64,000 nucleotides of DNA from Alkalimarinus coralli (GTDB taxonomy: Bacteria > Pseudomonadota > Gammaproteobacteria > Pseudomonadales > Oleiphilaceae), in NCBI RefSeq assembly GCF_023650515.1, contig NZ_CP096016.1:2916001-2980000 (forward strand), given 5' to 3'. Positions 32,210-40,396 of the stretch are shown here, one piece after another (the stretch's first letter is position 1; each line of letters starts with the position of its first letter). The position numbers and the translations under genes were made by a program. The notes beneath the pieces are model-generated. The model was not told the DNA's origin, did not search any database, and saw nothing but the letters and a program-made list of their open reading frames with translations.

Positions 32210-33913
32210 ATGCTAACCCAGCTTACAGTGGACAATTTGGCTATCGCAGATCATATTGAGCTGTTTTTTGAAAAAGGCATGAGTGTAATCACCGGCGAAA
32301 CTGGCGCAGGGAAATCAATAATCCTGGACGCGCTAGGGTTAACACTAGGAGACAGAGCTGATAGCGGCCTGGTCAGACACGGAGCCGACAGAACTGACAT
32401 ATCCGCAGTTTTTGATATTAGCAATATCCCAAGCGCCAAGGCATGGCTAAAAGACAACGATCTTGATAACGGAAACGACCTCGACAGCCAGCACGACTGT
32501 ATACTACGCAGAGTTATTACCAGTGAAGGACGATCACGAGGTTATATCAACGGCCAACCCAGCTCGCTGAGCAACCTGCGCGAAGTGGGTGAAATGCTAA
32601 TAGACATTCACAGCCAGCACGAGCACCAGTCACTGTTAAAAAAAGAGACGCATCGACGGTTAATTGATGAATTTGGCAACCTCAAGAAGCTAGCTAATAG
32701 CACAGCCACAAACTACAAACACTGGTCAGAGAAGGCGCAAAAACTAGAACAGTTAAAGAGCAATCAGGATGAGCGGGATGCAAGACTACAACTACTGAAA
32801 TACCAGGTAAAAGAACTGAATGAGTTAGGCCTTGCTGAAGGTGAGCTGGCAGACTTGGAAAAAGAACAACAGTCGCTTAGCCACGCAGAACAGCTACTAA
32901 ACAGTGGCCACGAAGTATTGCAGTTGTGCAGTGAAGGAGACACCACCGCACAATCAATATTATCGCTAGCAATGAGCGCACTCGAAGCCTTACCTGTCAA
33001 GCATGAGGCGCTCTCCGAAGCGCAAAACTTGCTATCTGAAGCGCTTATTCAAGTGGAAGAAGCCAGCCATAGCATCAGAGGATTTGTTGATCATTTTGAG
33101 ATAGACCCAGCTCGCTTGCAGGAAGTGGATGAGCGATTAAGCTCCACCTATGAGCTCGCCCGAAAACATAGAACAACGCCCGAAGAACTTCCAGCCCTGC
33201 ATCAAACACTGATCAATGAGTTAAAGTCATTTGAAGAGGGTGATGGAAACCTTGAAATTCTGACCGAAGAAACAGCGCTACTTGCGGGAGAATATCTTCA
33301 GTCCGCCAATAAGCTAAGTGAAGCACGCATAAAAACAGCACAAAAGCTTGATAAAAAAATCACCACACAACTTGCCGAGCTAGGCATGCCTTCGGTTAAG
33401 TTTGTTACCCAAATCACCCCTCTGCCAGAAGACGTGTTTTCCCGTCATGGACAAGAAGAGATAGAATTCCTGGTTAGCGCCAACCCAGGCCAGCCCGCAA
33501 AGCCTCTCAATAAAGTTGCATCTGGCGGTGAACTGTCTCGCATCAGCCTGGCCATACAAGTCGTTACCGCACAAACATCAGCAACCCCCACCTTAGTATT
33601 TGATGAGGTCGATGTAGGCATTGGCGGAGGCACTGCCGAGGTCGTAGGAAGACTGCTTAGAGCATTAGGTGAAAAAGGCCAGGCCATATGCATCACCCAC
33701 CAGCCTCAGGTCGCATCTCAAGGCCATCATCATTTATTTGTCAGCAAGAAAACAAACAAAAAAGAGACACACTCAAGCATCAATATACTTAACGGAAGCT
33801 CTCGAACCGAAGAGATCGCCCGCATGCTTGGCGGAATTAATATGACTGAGCAAACACTGGCACACGCGCAGGAGATGTTGAATATTCCAGAAATGGAAGC
33901 AGAGGGCGCATAA
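32210..33913 (+). CDS. recN: DNA repair protein RecN
   Basis: SMC-like ATPase for double-strand break repair. 567 residues: N-terminal LTVDNLAIADHIELFFEKGMSVITGETGAGKSIILDAL (read as separate motifs; Walker A GETGAGKS), DSQHDCILRRVI and RGYINGQPSSL, central coiled coil (about 150-400), signature KVASGGELSRISLAI and Walker B TLVFDEVDVGIGGGTAEVVG. A good AAGGAG site precedes the ATG. Divergent from grpE. Confidence 0.97.
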   Translation: MLTQLTVDNLAIADHIELFFEKGMSVITGETGAGKSIILDALGLTLGDRADSGLVRHGADRTDISAVFDISNIPSAKAWLKDNDLDNGNDLDSQHDCILRRVITSEGRSRGYINGQPSSLSNLREVGEMLIDIHSQHEHQSLLKKETHRRLIDEFGNLKKLANSTATNYKHWSEKAQKLEQLKSNQDERDARLQLLKYQVKELNELGLAEGELADLEKEQQSLSHAEQLLNSGHEVLQLCSEGDTTAQSILSLAMSALEALPVKHEALSEAQNLLSEALIQVEEASHSIRGFVDHFEIDPARLQEVDERLSSTYELARKHRTTPEELPALHQTLINELKSFEEGDGNLEILTEETALLAGEYLQSANKLSEARIKTAQKLDKKITTQLAELGMPSVKFVTQITPLPEDVFSRHGQEEIEFLVSANPGQPAKPLNKVASGGELSRISLAIQVVTAQTSATPTLVFDEVDVGIGGGTAEVVGRLLRALGEKGQAICITHQPQVASQGHHHLFVSKKTNKKETHSSINILNGSSRTEEIARMLGGINMTEQTLAHAQEMLNIPEMEAEGA

Positions 33914-33969
33914 GCAGAACGCCGCGCCCGTATATTAAAATATGCGAAGACCTAAATCGTAAATAAACG

Positions 33970-34377
33970 CTAACTTTTAGGCTTAACGTACAGCGTAAGG
34001 CTATGGTCTATCAACTCAAAGCCATGCTCTTCGGCAATTTCATGCTGTCGACGCTCAATAATAGGGTCACAAAACTCTATAACCTTGCCCGACTGCGTGC
34101 ATACCATGTGATCATGGTGGCTGTCAGTTGCCAGCTCAAACACAGCATGCCCACCTTCAAAGTTATGCCGCAAGATTAGACCTGCACTTTCAAATTGGGT
34201 CAGTACGCGATAAACCGTTGCCAACCCCACATCTTCCCCTGCATCCAACAGCGCCTTATAGACATCTTCGGCACTCATATGGTGGTCATCTGCATTTTCT
34301 AGCATGTTCAATATTTTTACGCGCGGCAGCGTGACCTTTAATCCGGCCTTACGCAATTCACTATTTTCTGGAGCCAT
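33970..34377 (-). CDS. fur: Ferric uptake regulator Fur
   Basis: Iron-responsive repressor, 135 residues. Winged helix (SELRKAGLKVTLPRVKILNMLE, AEDVYKALLDAGEDVGLATVYRVLTQFESAGL) followed by the dimerisation/metal domain with HHDHMVC and a His-rich N-terminal H-H motif (DDHHMSAEDV). A second CxxC often present at the Fur C-terminus is absent, as in some Fur proteins. Convergent with recN and divergent from bamE, the usual fur-omlA/bamE arrangement. Confidence 0.96.
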   Translation of the reverse strand: MAPENSELRKAGLKVTLPRVKILNMLENADDHHMSAEDVYKALLDAGEDVGLATVYRVLTQFESAGLILRHNFEGGHAVFELATDSHHDHMVCTQSGKVIEFCDPIIERRQHEIAEEHGFELIDHSLTLYVKPKS

Positions 34378-34425
34378 ATTGATACACCAACAACATTTTT
34401 ATTTAATTACATACCTGATGCAGCA

Positions 34426-34567
34426 TGAGAGCTTTGCACGACGTTATGAGCGAAGCAAAGACAAGGCAAAAAATGACGAAAAAGCGCAGTTTATGTGTAA
34501 TAAATGAGCATTTTGAGCCATTTTTTAACGATGCATTTGTGAGCGCAGTAGTCGTGCAAAACTCTCA
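34426..34567. repeat. Palindromic (MITE/REP-like) repeat element between fur and bamE
   Basis: A 142-bp block bounded by inverted 17-bp ends TGAGAG(C/T)TTTGCACGAC with one mismatch. The interior contains AAGCAAAGACAAGGCAAAAAATGACG and similar non-coding sequence read in parts. The ORFs found across it are overlapping and unlike any protein. It fills the fur-bamE promoter gap. Confidence 0.6.
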
Positions 34568-34644
34568 GCATATATTATCGCAGTTACCGACAAGTTCAGG
34601 TATCATTCAAAAGATTCGCCAAAGATAGTGGAATTCAATTTCAG

Positions 34645-34989
34645 ATGCAAAAAATCCGTTTCAAAATACTCATTCCTACACTCGTTTTACTACTTGGCAC
34701 AATCGGGTGCTCATTCCCTGGTGTCTATAAAATCAACATCCAGCAAGGCAACATTATCACCCAAGACATGTTGGATCAGCTTAAGCCTGGCATGAACAGA
34801 CGACAAGTACACTTTATTTTGGGCAACCCACTCGTTGACAACGTATTTGACGACAGCCACGAAAACTACGCATACACCTACCAGCACGCAGGTGAAAAAA
34901 CTGATCGCCAGCTTATCACGGTGTATTTTGAAGAAGATAAATACACTCATTTTACCGGTGAACTACTAGACAAAAACCCTGCCTATTAG
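34645..34989 (+). CDS. bamE: Outer membrane assembly lipoprotein BamE (SmpA/OmlA)
   Basis: 114-residue lipoprotein of the BAM complex that inserts beta-barrel proteins. Signal peptide with lipobox LLGTIGC, then the mature motif PGVYKINIQQGNIITQDMLDQL, LKPGMNRRQVHFILGNPLVDNVF and YAYTYQHAGEKTDRQLITVYF, all standard for BamE. Starts 77 bases after the palindromic repeat element; divergent from fur. Confidence 0.95.
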   Translation: MQKIRFKILIPTLVLLLGTIGCSFPGVYKINIQQGNIITQDMLDQLKPGMNRRQVHFILGNPLVDNVFDDSHENYAYTYQHAGEKTDRQLITVYFEEDKYTHFTGELLDKNPAY

Positions 34990-35020
34990 CCGATAAAAAA
35001 GACGCACTTAGCCAAAAATA

Positions 35021-35120
35021 CCCAGAGACTCTTAACCGGCTTAGAACCTTCTGCAAGTATCTAGGTGTTTCTTCAACTATTTAGATACACCTTTAACTGT
35101 TTAAGCACGTCTTTAACTGC
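35021..35120. repeat. Degenerate 20-bp tandem repeats
   Basis: Four 20-bp units in register at 35041, 35061, 35081 and 35101 with consensus roughly TTAG-N5-YCTTNAACTRT, and a weaker fifth unit before them. They occupy the gap between the convergent bamE and rnfH genes and are not in a recognisable gene. Confidence 0.55.
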
Positions 35121-35132
35121 GCAGGTAGCAGC

Positions 35133-35423
35133 TTACTTTTTTGCAGCTCTATTCAGCCTGGCTTGTTTGGGGTCGATAATCAGAGGGCGATAGATTTCAA
35201 CTCGATCCCCCTCTATCAACTCATGCTCTCGCGGGTTTTTAACCGCCTTACCAAAAATCCCCATTTTATCTTTGTCGATATCTATCTGAGGAAACAGTTC
35301 GGTGATGCCAGACTGCTCTACTGCATCGTACATAGAGGTACCCGCCATCACATCAAGTTCAATAATTTTCTGCTCTTCCGGGGTTGCATAAGCAACCTCC
35401 ACTTTTATCTTACTAATTCCCAT
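35133..35423 (-). CDS. rnfH: RnfH family ubiquitin-like protein
   Basis: 96-residue beta-grasp protein. The frame reaches 35456, but the ATG at 35423 (MGISKIKVEVAYATPEEQKIIELDV) is the family start. GTSMYDAVEQSGI, KMGIFGKAV and GDRVEIYRPLIIDPKQARLNRA are diagnostic. It overlaps the ratA 3' end by 11 bases, so the two are co-translated. Cellular role remains unclear (linked by name to the Rnf complex; paired with RatA widely). Confidence 0.9.
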   Translation of the reverse strand: MGISKIKVEVAYATPEEQKIIELDVMAGTSMYDAVEQSGITELFPQIDIDKDKMGIFGKAVKNPREHELIEGDRVEIYRPLIIDPKQARLNRAAKK

Positions 35424-35850
35424 AGACCTCATTCGCTCGCTTGCAAAAAGCATCAACCATTGTATTCGCAGCCTGATTAAACAACGAGGCTAAAGCCATT
35501 TTGGCCAGCTGGCTATCAAAATCAAAATCCAATTTAAGCATAACCTTGCACGCCGTAGTCTCGAGTGGCTTAAATTGCCATGCACCCGATAGGTAGCGAA
35601 ATGGCCCTTCAACTAGCTCCATTTTGATTTCATTATGCTCAACAAAGCAGTTCCTTGTCGTAAATTGCTGCCGCATTGCGCCTTTAGCAACCCCTAATGT
35701 AGCAATCATCTCTCCATTTCCATGCGACACGACCTTTGCGTCAGAACACCAGGGGAGGAATATCGGGTAAGAGGTAATATCGTTTACGATACTGTACATA
35801 CGCTCTGAGGAGTGAAACACAAGCGCGCTTCGATCAATACTATGAGCCAT
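35413..35850 (-). CDS. ratA: RatA-like START/Coq10 domain protein
   Basis: 145 residues from the ATG at 35850 (MAHSIDRSALVFHSSERMYSIVNDI); an upstream start at 35874 is unlikely. SYPIFLPWCSDAKVV and the terminal MVDAFCKRANEVYG are typical of the polyketide cyclase/Coq10-like family. In E. coli RatA was reported to block 70S association and named a toxin; a ubiquinone-binding role like Coq10 is also possible. Always next to rnfH and near smpB. Confidence 0.88.
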   Translation of the reverse strand: MAHSIDRSALVFHSSERMYSIVNDITSYPIFLPWCSDAKVVSHGNGEMIATLGVAKGAMRQQFTTRNCFVEHNEIKMELVEGPFRYLSGAWQFKPLETTACKVMLKLDFDFDSQLAKMALASLFNQAANTMVDAFCKRANEVYGN

Positions 35851-36046
35851 TAATAAACCAACACCATGAACCATTTAAAATCAGAGGAAGTACAATCTGG
35901 CATATTTAACATGCCTAACATGCGGTTAATAAATTGTTAGCGCATGCTCAATGCCCACCTTCTTAAAAATACATACTGAGGCTATTCTAACTGCTTTCTC
36001 CAAGTATCTCATCTAAAAAGCAGCACTGAAACGGTAGAAGCACGCT

Positions 36047-37549
36047 CTAGTCTGAAGGTGAAGGGGTTGTCGCTTCATGAGCGTCACTATTTATCCCTTC
36101 ATCAAGAGTCGGTTTACTTACCGAAGTGGAAGCAGCAGAAACCTCGACACCAGCAGAACAAAACGCTCTGCGATGGTCTTTTTCACATAGGTCATGCCTA
36201 AGCTCAAACAGGTTAACAAAGAAAATCGTCACCACCGCCAAAGGTGCAAACCACCTCAGAATCAAACGCCATAAACTAAAAAACCATGACTGATAATTGG
36301 CAAACTGCTCCCCAATAAACTCTTTCTTTAGAAACCATCCAGCATACAGCGCTATCAGTAAACCACACACAGGCAAGAGTAGCCGTGACGTTACAATATC
36401 CAAGCCATTAAAAACATTAATCCCGTATAACTGAACATGCTGCCAGCTACTAAAGGACAATATGGCCGCCACCCCTACCCCCCATGCGGCAATGGCAACA
36501 AGCAGCGTGGCAAATCGACGATTAACGTTAAATTTTTCAACACACCATGCGACTGCGGGTTCCATTACAGCTATCGCTGAACTCCATGCAGCAAAGGTCA
36601 CCAAAACAAAAAATATCACACTCATAAACTGCCCGCCTTCCAGCGTGCTATAAGCAAGCGGAGCCGAGTGAAAGATCAACCCAAAACCAGCAATCGGCTC
36701 CAGATGGCCGACAAACAAGATAGGAAAAATAACCAACCCAGCAGCAACCGCAACAAGCAAATCAAGAAGAGCCACCGTTAGCATCAGGCGTCCGATTTTA
36801 GCTCTGCCCGGCATATAGGCGCCATAAACCATCATCGCACCCGCGCCAATACCCAGCGTAAAAAAAGCATGTCCCAGAGCGTCCATCCATGCCTGAGGCG
36901 TAAGCTTTCTCAACGTAAACAAGAAATTAACCGCTCGCTCCATCTCCCCGTGGCGCATCGAGAAAAGCAACAATACCGAAATGAGAATAACCATCATTGG
37001 AAAGAGAATTCTCGCCGCCTTTTCTAAACCTCGATTAACACCTCGAGCCAGTACAACAACCACTAGCAGCAAAAACAGTGTATGCCAGGATGAAAAATAA
37101 CTGGGAGAGGACTCTAACCGGCGCAAAACATCAACAACCTGACCCGGCTGCCCACCAACAAACTCGCCAAAAGCTGAAGAGAACACATATGCCAGCGCCA
37201 TTCCACCAACAACAGAGTACAAGGTTAAAATTAAAAAACCGGAAATCACAGCTAAAATGCCAATGCTTTTCCAGGCACGAGCCGACCCAGCCCTAACGAC
37301 TAGCGCATTGATACTGCCAATGGGGCTTTTTCGCCCTTGCCTTCCAAGCGCGACCTCGGCCATTACCACAGGAATGCCAACCAGCAGTAGACAGAGTGCG
37401 TAGGCAATAATAAACCCGCCGCCATGCACGCCAGCTAAATAAGGGAATTTCCAGAGATTGGCCAGCCCTACCGCTGCACCTGTGGCAGCAAGAACAAACG
37501 TTAGCTGGCTATTCCATGAGCCATGTATGGTTTCGTGTTTACCTAGCAT
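36047..37549 (-). CDS. Neurotransmitter:sodium symporter (NSS) family transporter
   Basis: 500-residue inner-membrane protein with about 11-12 hydrophobic segments. The N-terminal WNSQLTFVLAATGAAVGLANLWKFPYLAGVHGGGFI carries the NSS sodium/substrate motif (split here: AATGAAVGLANLWKFPY). GIPVVMAEVALGRQGR and GAGAMMVYGAYMPG follow. Bacterial homologues (LeuT, TnaT, MhsT) import amino acids with sodium; the substrate here is unknown. The C-terminal ~45 residues form a polar tail rich in Ser/Thr. It is transcribed alone, opposite to smpB. Confidence 0.9.
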   Translation of the reverse strand: MLGKHETIHGSWNSQLTFVLAATGAAVGLANLWKFPYLAGVHGGGFIIAYALCLLLVGIPVVMAEVALGRQGRKSPIGSINALVVRAGSARAWKSIGILAVISGFLILTLYSVVGGMALAYVFSSAFGEFVGGQPGQVVDVLRRLESSPSYFSSWHTLFLLLVVVVLARGVNRGLEKAARILFPMMVILISVLLLFSMRHGEMERAVNFLFTLRKLTPQAWMDALGHAFFTLGIGAGAMMVYGAYMPGRAKIGRLMLTVALLDLLVAVAAGLVIFPILFVGHLEPIAGFGLIFHSAPLAYSTLEGGQFMSVIFFVLVTFAAWSSAIAVMEPAVAWCVEKFNVNRRFATLLVAIAAWGVGVAAILSFSSWQHVQLYGINVFNGLDIVTSRLLLPVCGLLIALYAGWFLKKEFIGEQFANYQSWFFSLWRLILRWFAPLAVVTIFFVNLFELRHDLCEKDHRRAFCSAGVEVSAASTSVSKPTLDEGINSDAHEATTPSPSD

Positions 37550-37704
37550 GCAACCTCGCTGTACATCCTTGTGAGATCATATATAGATGCCTCATACTCA
37601 CCAACGATCAAGACCCAATAAACAATAAGTGACAAAAGACAAAGAAGGCAGCAATTCTATAAGATAATTTATCTGAAAGTCAGCGAAACGAGTCACCTAA
37701 CGCC

Positions 37705-37722
37705 GATATTTTATAAAATATC
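37705..37722. promoter_or_regulatory. Perfect 18-bp palindrome upstream of smpB
   Basis: GATATTTTATAAAATATC, perfectly self-complementary, in the divergent gap between the NSS transporter and smpB, 70 bases before the smpB ATG. Possible operator. Confidence 0.35.
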
Positions 37723-37792
37723 ACATGATTATTATTGAGGTTACGTTACAATACACCTCCTTCTTTAAGTATTTCCTAGATAAAAGACGACA

Positions 37793-38272
37793 ATGGCAAA
37801 AAAGAAAAAAAGTAGTCTCGGCAGCGGAACCATCGCCCAAAATAAAAAGGCGCGCCACGATTACCACATAGAAGAGAAGTTTGAAGCAGGTCTGGTACTC
37901 ACTGGCTGGGAGGTAAAAAGCCTGCGGGCAGGAAAGGCCCAACTGACCGACGCCTTCGTAATGATAAAAAACGGAGAAGCCTGGTTACATGGCACTCATT
38001 TCTCACCATTAACTGCCGCTTCCACTCATGTTGTTGCCGACCCAACCAGAACACGAAAGCTACTGTTGAATAAAAAGCAGATCAGCAAAATCGCCACCAA
38101 GATAAACCAAACAGGACGAAGCTGCGTCGCATTAGCGCTATACTGGAGTGGAAACCTGGTTAAATGTGAAATAGCACTGGTAACAGGTAAGAAACAACAC
38201 GATAAACGGGCTTCCGAGAAAGAAAAAGACTGGAACCGTGAAAAGCAACGCACCATGCAAAAAAGCCTGTAA
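37793..38272 (+). CDS. smpB: SsrA-binding protein SmpB
   Basis: Binds tmRNA and brings it to stalled ribosomes. 159 residues: [32 protein letters not shown] (read as two motifs: [14 protein letters not shown] and [14 protein letters not shown]), [13 protein letters not shown] and the basic C-terminal tail ([16 protein letters not shown]) that mimics the mRNA path. Lies 131 bases upstream of ssrA on the same strand, so both partners of trans-translation are side by side. Confidence 0.97.
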   Translation: MAKKKKSSLGSGTIAQNKKARHDYHIEEKFEAGLVLTGWEVKSLRAGKAQLTDAFVMIKNGEAWLHGTHFSPLTAASTHVVADPTRTRKLLLNKKQISKIATKINQTGRSCVALALYWSGNLVKCEIALVTGKKQHDKRASEKEKDWNREKQRTMQKSL

Positions 38273-38362
38273 CCGCCCCTCATTGCTTCTGTGTTAAATC
38301 ACTAGGCTTCATAGCATTGAAGCCTATATCAAACTGAAATATTCTTTTTTAACCATCCCCCC

Positions 38363-38390
38363 TTGAACTTTGCCACAGCGCCCCTATATA
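38363..38390 (+). promoter_or_regulatory. ssrA promoter
   Basis: TTGAAC (38363-38368), 16-base spacer, TATATA (38385-38390), about 14 bases before the mature tmRNA 5' end. The same stretch reads CTTGAAC-N12-CCCCTATAT, so sigma-32 may also use it. Confidence 0.6.
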
Positions 38391-38403
38391 CTTGATTAAC
38401 CTT

Positions 38404-38790
38404 GGGGACGACATGGCTTCGACGCTGGTAACAAAACCAAAGGTGCATGTCGAGATGACAACTAATCTCGTAAAATCAAAGTTGTAAACATATAGTTGCA
38501 AACGATGACAACTACGGTGCTCAACTAGCTGCGTAAGCAGTGAAAGAACACTTTTAGGGTTTCGACCCTAACGGTCCTTAGCAAGATGCCTGTATCGCGC
38601 TACTGACTGTCACTGAGAACAGGATCGCAACACGGCTTACTCAGGGTCGTTTTGTTAGACTTTACTGAGCTCGCCAACCACGTCCTGCCCGTTGGGCTGT
38701 GGAAGGTTAAACTAATTAACGGAATCTAAGCATGTAGAGCCGATGGCAGAGTGCTGACGGACGCGGGTTCGATCCCCGCCGTCTCCACCA
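38404..38790 (+). ncRNA. ssrA: Transfer-messenger RNA (tmRNA)
   Basis: One-piece tmRNA of 387 nt with encoded CCA. The 5' GGGGACG pairs with the 3' CGTCTCC (one G-U) as the acceptor stem, and the 3' part has the T arm GGGTTCGATCCCCG. The tag reading frame starts at GCA (38498) and reads A-N-D-D-N-Y-G-A-Q-L-A-A then TAA (38534-38536). With the alanine from the tRNA part this gives a 13-residue degradation tag ending in LAA, recognised by ClpXP. The tag is two residues longer than that of E. coli. Confidence 0.97.
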
Positions 38791-38796
38791 AATACG

Positions 38797-38829
38797 AAAC
38801 CCCAACTGTTATCAGTTGGGGTTTTTTAT
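38797..38829 (+). terminator. ssrA terminator
   Basis: Perfect 11-bp arms (aaaccccaact / agttggggttt), 6-base loop, T6 run. Ends the conserved core region; accessory DNA begins right after. Confidence 0.92.
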
Positions 38830-39064
38830 TGCCTACGCCCCGCGCTACAGGCTATATGTGGCAAGGGTTTACGGACTTCGCGCCATTTCTAATCACGGAC
38901 TTTTCAAGGCAAATATTCTCTAAATTGCCGAATACTCTCTGCGCCTCTCCCCACCTCTCAGGCCCCAAGTCCATAACCAGAGAACAGAGAACCCTTTAGA
39001 ATCAGCAGCTTATTATCGGACTAATCAAAAGGTTTGTTGGGTGAATTGGTTGGGCGAAAGGAAA
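38830..39064. other. Core-to-island junction region
   Basis: 235 bp between the ssrA terminator and the jetD 3' end. No gene, integrase remnant or second copy of the ssrA 3' end was recognised. It marks the change from conserved core gene order to defence genes. Confidence 0.5.
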
Positions 39065-40396
39065 TCACAGTACCCAAGCGTCAATATGTTGCGCGACATA
39101 CTCCATCGGCAGACGCTCTTGCTCCAGCCTCTTGTCAGCATACTGAGCAGCACGTAAACCCTTAAACAGAGCGAGCTCTTTTTCTGTTAAGGAAACCGGG
39201 TCTTTAGATACCGAGTCAGGTTCTGGCACCATGCGCTCTTCGAAAGCCTTGACCGTCTGTGCATCCATCATCAATGGAGCAATGCTACTCAGCTTACTTC
39301 TGGCATCACTTAAAATAGCCAAGCCTTCAGAATCAATATCTCCCCAGTAACCAACATTCTTATCAGCCAACCAGCCTGCCTTCATCCATGAAACATTTTT
39401 GCCTCCACCCGAGACTGCTATCGTGTTGTGAACATCACTAAGCGCTAGGCAGGACTGTTCGTTCTCGATCACCAAGATATTTCTCGCGGGCAACTCAAAA
39501 TCTTGCAAAGTGTCTGAGGATAGGCGAAGCAATGGTAGGCCACCCAACAGTGACCTAGTTTCCTGACATAGAGGCTTAACTAACAACCAGTCCTTCGGTT
39601 TTTCTTTACAATCAAGCCAGCTCATCAAGCCAGTATCTTTAACGCTCCTATCAAGCAGCGCAGTAACGACAGACTCAATTATTCGTAAATTTTTCTCGAT
39701 GAATTTTGTATCCACAAAAGTGACAGGTAACGCCCTGAGGTAACATCCTTGCCCCATTCCTTTTTGTAACTGTGGCAACAACCTCACCAGCAGCTCCAAA
39801 TCGTCCTGCTCGAAACCATCTAACGTTTCTAAATGATCAATTAATACTTGGAACAAGTTCTGGTCGCTATCTCTAAGGGAAGAGTCATGGGAAGAGCTTC
39901 CCTCATCAGAGCTGGCTTGGTGACTCTGACTTTGAGGTAAATAGGATTGCGATGAAAGGGATTCAAAAATGTAACGAATTTTCGAAAGCCAGTCTTGTAA
40001 CTGGCGCTCCTCATCCAAACCAAGTATGCAGGCAAGTGAGCCGATATCTAAGATATTTAAGTGTGTGGGAACATCCTGCTCTGCGAGCGAGCGGAAATTC
40101 CGTTTTTCCCAAACCACCTCAAACCCTTTGCTTTTTGAGTCGCCTCTTTCTTGGCCAGCCCCATTAATAGAATCTTGGGAAAAGCTCTTCCAAGACGATA
40201 CAAAGCTCTGAAAATGGCCAATATTCTGGATTGCCGCATTTCCCCTTGGAGGCTTCAAAGGAACTACCAAGGGAAATGAGTCCCCACCGCTCAGCAAGCT
40301 TTTCAAATTTCTTGAGTTCTGCCAGTGATTATTTTTCAGCGTAAGAAGGACATCTTCTGGTAGTAAGCCCCAAGTCGCTTTTGATGAAGTGCTCAT
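39065..40396 (-). CDS. jetD: Wadjet system nuclease subunit JetD
   Basis: 443 residues. The C-terminal half is the DUF2220 Toprim-like nuclease: NILVIENEQSCLALSD carries the catalytic glutamate and KNVGYWGDIDSEGLAILSDAR the DID-S-EG metal site; this is the topoisomerase VI-like cleavage module that cuts closed plasmids after loop extrusion. The N-terminal DUF3322 part (about 1-190) contains a Ser/Gln-rich insertion around 155-180. Start overlaps the jetC stop by one base. Last gene of the jetABCD operon. Confidence 0.9.
   Translation of the reverse strand: MSTSSKATWGLLPEDVLLTLKNNHWQNSRNLKSLLSGGDSFPLVVPLKPPRGNAAIQNIGHFQSFVSSWKSFSQDSINGAGQERGDSKSKGFEVVWEKRNFRSLAEQDVPTHLNILDIGSLACILGLDEERQLQDWLSKIRYIFESLSSQSYLPQSQSHQASSDEGSSSHDSSLRDSDQNLFQVLIDHLETLDGFEQDDLELLVRLLPQLQKGMGQGCYLRALPVTFVDTKFIEKNLRIIESVVTALLDRSVKDTGLMSWLDCKEKPKDWLLVKPLCQETRSLLGGLPLLRLSSDTLQDFELPARNILVIENEQSCLALSDVHNTIAVSGGGKNVSWMKAGWLADKNVGYWGDIDSEGLAILSDARSKLSSIAPLMMDAQTVKAFEERMVPEPDSVSKDPVSLTEKELALFKGLRAAQYADKRLEQERLPMEYVAQHIDAWVL

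Noticed and set aside
34378-34425. Fur box in front of fur
   Set aside because: No convincing 19-bp Fur-box palindrome was found in the short stretch between the fur start and the repeat element.
34425-34628. Overlapping ORFs between fur and bamE
   Set aside because: They lie within the palindromic repeat element and do not resemble proteins.
38751-38999. Plus-strand ORF of 82 codons
   Set aside because: It begins inside the tmRNA gene and crosses its terminator.
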